From the NCBI GenBank assembly GCA_028873155.1, contig JAGWML010000036.1, forward strand, positions 1-16,247: a stretch of 16,247 bases of DNA, in the 5' to 3' direction. Below, in pieces: positions 14,850 through 16,247 of the stretch. Both the position numbers and the translations under genes were made by a program. The DNA is from Acidobacteriota bacterium. Its GTDB lineage: Bacteria > Acidobacteriota > Terriglobia > Terriglobales > Acidobacteriaceae. Positions within the stretch are counted from its first letter, which is position 1; each line of letters begins with the position of its first letter. Below the pieces are notes generated by a model, which saw only the letters and a list, made by a program, of their open reading frames with translations, made no database searches and had not been told where the DNA came from.

Positions 14850-14856
14850 GCTTAAG

Positions 14857-14862
14857 AGAATA
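14857..14862 (-). promoter_or_regulatory. Possible -10 box of the small basic protein gene
   Basis: TATTCT (4 of 6 with TATAAT), read on the - strand, ends 7 bases before the ATG at 14849, which would give a leaderless transcript. The matching -35 position holds GTAAGA, a poor match. Confidence 0.22.
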
Positions 14863-15098
14863 ACTCACTTTCTAACAGTTCTTACTTCGAGGGATTGAAA
14901 AACATGCCTCCTCGGTCCTGTTGCCATGCGCCGCATCCGCTCGCTGGCATCGTTCCCCGCGTTTCATCGTGCTTTGGTTTGCAATTCTACGGGGCTCGAA
15001 CTTACTTCTCCGTCGTTGGGCTTGCCACACGTGGCGCCTGGTCGCGATACTGCCCTTGAGGCCCGCATGGGGCCAGACTTCCCTCAAGCGAGATTCCA

Positions 15099-15851
15099 GT
15101 GACGAGAGACCTGCTGACGGCGCGCCTGATCATGAAGCGGTGCCTTTCAGAGCGTGCCCAATGCTTCCATCTGGATTTTGAGGTGGACGGTGTAGGCAAC
15201 TTTGCTTTCACGCCTGGGCAGTTTGTTTCGGCGGTGGCAGAGGACGCAAACGGCAAGCAGCAGATGCGCGCCTACTCCATTGCGTCGGCGCCGCATGGCA
15301 ATCGTTTTGCGCTGTGCCTGAATCGCGTCGATGACGGATTCTTTTCAAACCGCCTGGCCGATATGGAAGAGGGCGAGACGCAGCAGTTCCAGGAGCCGCT
15401 CGGGTTCTTCACGCTGCATCAGCCGCTCACTGACTCAATCCTGATTGCAACCGGCACCGGCGTGGCGCCGATGCGCGGATTTTTGCAATGGCTGTTTCCA
15501 ACGGGCGGGCCTGACCGCAGCGAGGGACATCAGATCTGGCTGATCTATGGAACACGCCGTGAGACAGAGCTGTATTATCGCGACGAGTTTGAAGCCTACG
15601 CCGCACAGTATGCCAACTTCCAGTATCTGCCGACGCTGAGCCGAGCCGCAGAGGATTGGAGCGGGCTGCGCGGTTACGTGCAGGAGCATGCGGTGCGCAT
15701 TGCATCAGAGAGCGAGATGAATGCTGCCGGACCGGAGTTCGGCATCCACGCGTATGTCTGCGGGTTGAGCCCGATGATCAACGCCGTCCGCGAAAAGCTA
15801 AAAGGGCTCGGCTGGAATCGCAAGCAAATCATCACCGAGCGCTATGACTAA
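15099..15851 (+). CDS. Ferredoxin-NADP+ reductase (FNR/Fpr type)
   Basis: A soluble flavoprotein that passes electrons between NADPH and ferredoxin or flavodoxin. The 250-residue product matches the size of bacterial Fpr proteins (about 248-258). It has the FAD-binding barrel with 'FTPGQFVSAVAED' and the flavin motif 'RAYS' (57-60), then 'DDGFFSNRLADMEEGE'. The nucleotide domain follows with 'GTGVAPMRGFL' (119-124 for GTGVAP), 'IWLIYGTRRETELYYRDEFE' and 'YVCGLSPMINAVREKL', and it ends 'ERYD'. The GTG start at 15099 has AAGCGAG a few bases upstream and keeps the first beta strand; an ATG at 15132 would remove it. A 249-base gap separates it from the small - strand gene. It is convergent with the EF-G fragment, only 26 bases apart, with an inverted repeat between them. 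NADPH versus NADH preference cannot be read safely. Confidence 0.88.
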   Translation: MTRDLLTARLIMKRCLSERAQCFHLDFEVDGVGNFAFTPGQFVSAVAEDANGKQQMRAYSIASAPHGNRFALCLNRVDDGFFSNRLADMEEGETQQFQEPLGFFTLHQPLTDSILIATGTGVAPMRGFLQWLFPTGGPDRSEGHQIWLIYGTRRETELYYRDEFEAYAAQYANFQYLPTLSRAAEDWSGLRGYVQEHAVRIASESEMNAAGPEFGIHAYVCGLSPMINAVREKLKGLGWNRKQIITERYD

Positions 15852-15865
15852 CACTCGGTGATGAT
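15828..15865. terminator. Perfect 12-bp inverted repeat between convergent genes
   Basis: ATCATCACCGAG (15828-15839) is the exact complement of CTCGGTGATGAT (15854-15865). The 14-base loop contains the reductase stop codon. It sits between two converging genes, where a two-way transcription end is expected. There is no T run on either side, so it may need Rho or act as an mRNA end protector. Confidence 0.45.
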
Positions 15866-15877
15866 CTTGCCTGCCAG

Positions 15878-16247
15878 TTATTCCTCTTCCACTTCGACCG
15901 GCCGCTTGGCGTTGGCCAGAATCTTTTCGGCCACGGGTTGGGGCACGATGTCGTAGTGGTTCACTTCCATGCGGTAGCTGCCCTTGCCTTGCGTCATCGA
16001 GGTGAGGTGCGTGCCGTAGGTCAGCATCTCCGCCATCGGCACTTCAGCATTGATGATCGTCGTGCGGCCGCGCGTCTCCATGCCTTGCACGCGCCCGCGG
16101 CGGCTGTTCAGGTCGCCCATCAGCGTGCCCGCGAACTCGTCGGGAGCCTCGATCTCAACCTTCATGACGGGCTCAAGCAGGCACGGCTTGGCCTGCTCCA
16201 TGCACTTGCGGAAGGCAAGGCGGCCGGCCATCTTGAACGACATTTCG
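15878..16247 (-). CDS. Elongation factor G family protein, C-terminal fragment
   Basis: The frame is open from the right edge of the window to TAA at 15880-15878; about 122 residues of the C terminus are visible, and the gene starts outside. They match domains IV (end) and V of translation elongation factor G: 'SFKMAGRLAFRKCMEQAKPC', 'LLEPVMKVEIEAP', the strongly conserved 'MGDLNSRRGRVQGM', 'EVPMAEMLTYGTHLTSMTQG' and 'HYDIVP', then an acidic tail. EF-G is a GTPase that moves tRNA and mRNA on the ribosome; paralogues with other roles exist in many bacteria. The GTPase domain is outside the window and no str-operon gene (rpsL, rpsG, tuf) is on the visible side, so whether this is the main fusA or a paralogue cannot be told. 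Confidence 0.88.
   Translation of the reverse strand, partial: EMSFKMAGRLAFRKCMEQAKPCLLEPVMKVEIEAPDEFAGTLMGDLNSRRGRVQGMETRGRTTIINAEVPMAEMLTYGTHLTSMTQGKGSYRMEVNHYDIVPQPVAEKILANAKRPVEVEEE

Noticed and set aside
1..16247. CRISPR array, IS element, prophage, tRNA or rRNA
   Set aside because: No spaced repeats, transposase, integrase, cloverleaf or rRNA segments were seen on either strand by eye.

Overview
The window is GC-rich bacterial chromosome. The gene set and protein styles point to Acidobacteria, probably family Acidobacteriaceae. This is inferred from remembered protein families (a regulator-like family with a conserved N-terminal block, a small 'SPEARKRI' protein, a LolA-like 230-residue protein) and no search was run. 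There is no phage, IS, CRISPR, rRNA or tRNA signal. Most of it is housekeeping with a moderately accessory right half.

Layout. Bases 1-219 hold the C-terminal end of a SAM-dependent methyltransferase. A 546-base gap follows, with a terminator-like hairpin and a second foldable element but no convincing gene. Next comes a tight co-directional run on the + strand: folD, coaE, a DegS-like membrane-anchored HtrA protease, a type II NADH dehydrogenase, serS, a small membrane protein and a secreted LolA-like protein (766-7523). The gaps are mostly 3-60 bases, so one or two operons are likely. Convergent to it, overlapping LolA by 11 bases, is a membrane glycosyltransferase gene on the - strand (8937-7513), split by one in-frame TAA.

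Divergent from that is the most striking gene of the window (9116-12649). It encodes a 1177-residue fusion: an N-terminal membrane anchor, a GH18-like domain, a NodB-type polysaccharide deacetylase and a processive family 2 glycosyltransferase with C-terminal membrane helices. It looks like a one-polypeptide machine for making and deacetylating an extracellular amino-sugar polymer, with a GH18-like domain that may bind or cut it.

Bases 12650-13283 carry no convincing gene. They hold a very strong intrinsic terminator pointing to the - strand with no gene to terminate, and an AT-richer palindrome-rich stretch. Then comes an Acidobacteria-type regulator-like membrane protein whose natural reading frame seems to begin at 13284 but has an in-frame TGA at codon 29. 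Translation could restart at GTG 13374. A 76-residue basic protein (- strand), a ferredoxin-NADP reductase (+) and the C-terminal end of an EF-G family factor (- strand, cut by the window edge) complete it. A perfect 12-bp inverted repeat lies between the last two convergent genes.

Most worth checking are the trifunctional polymer synthase, the two same-frame nonsense codons, the orphan terminator and a set of possible leaderless promoters.
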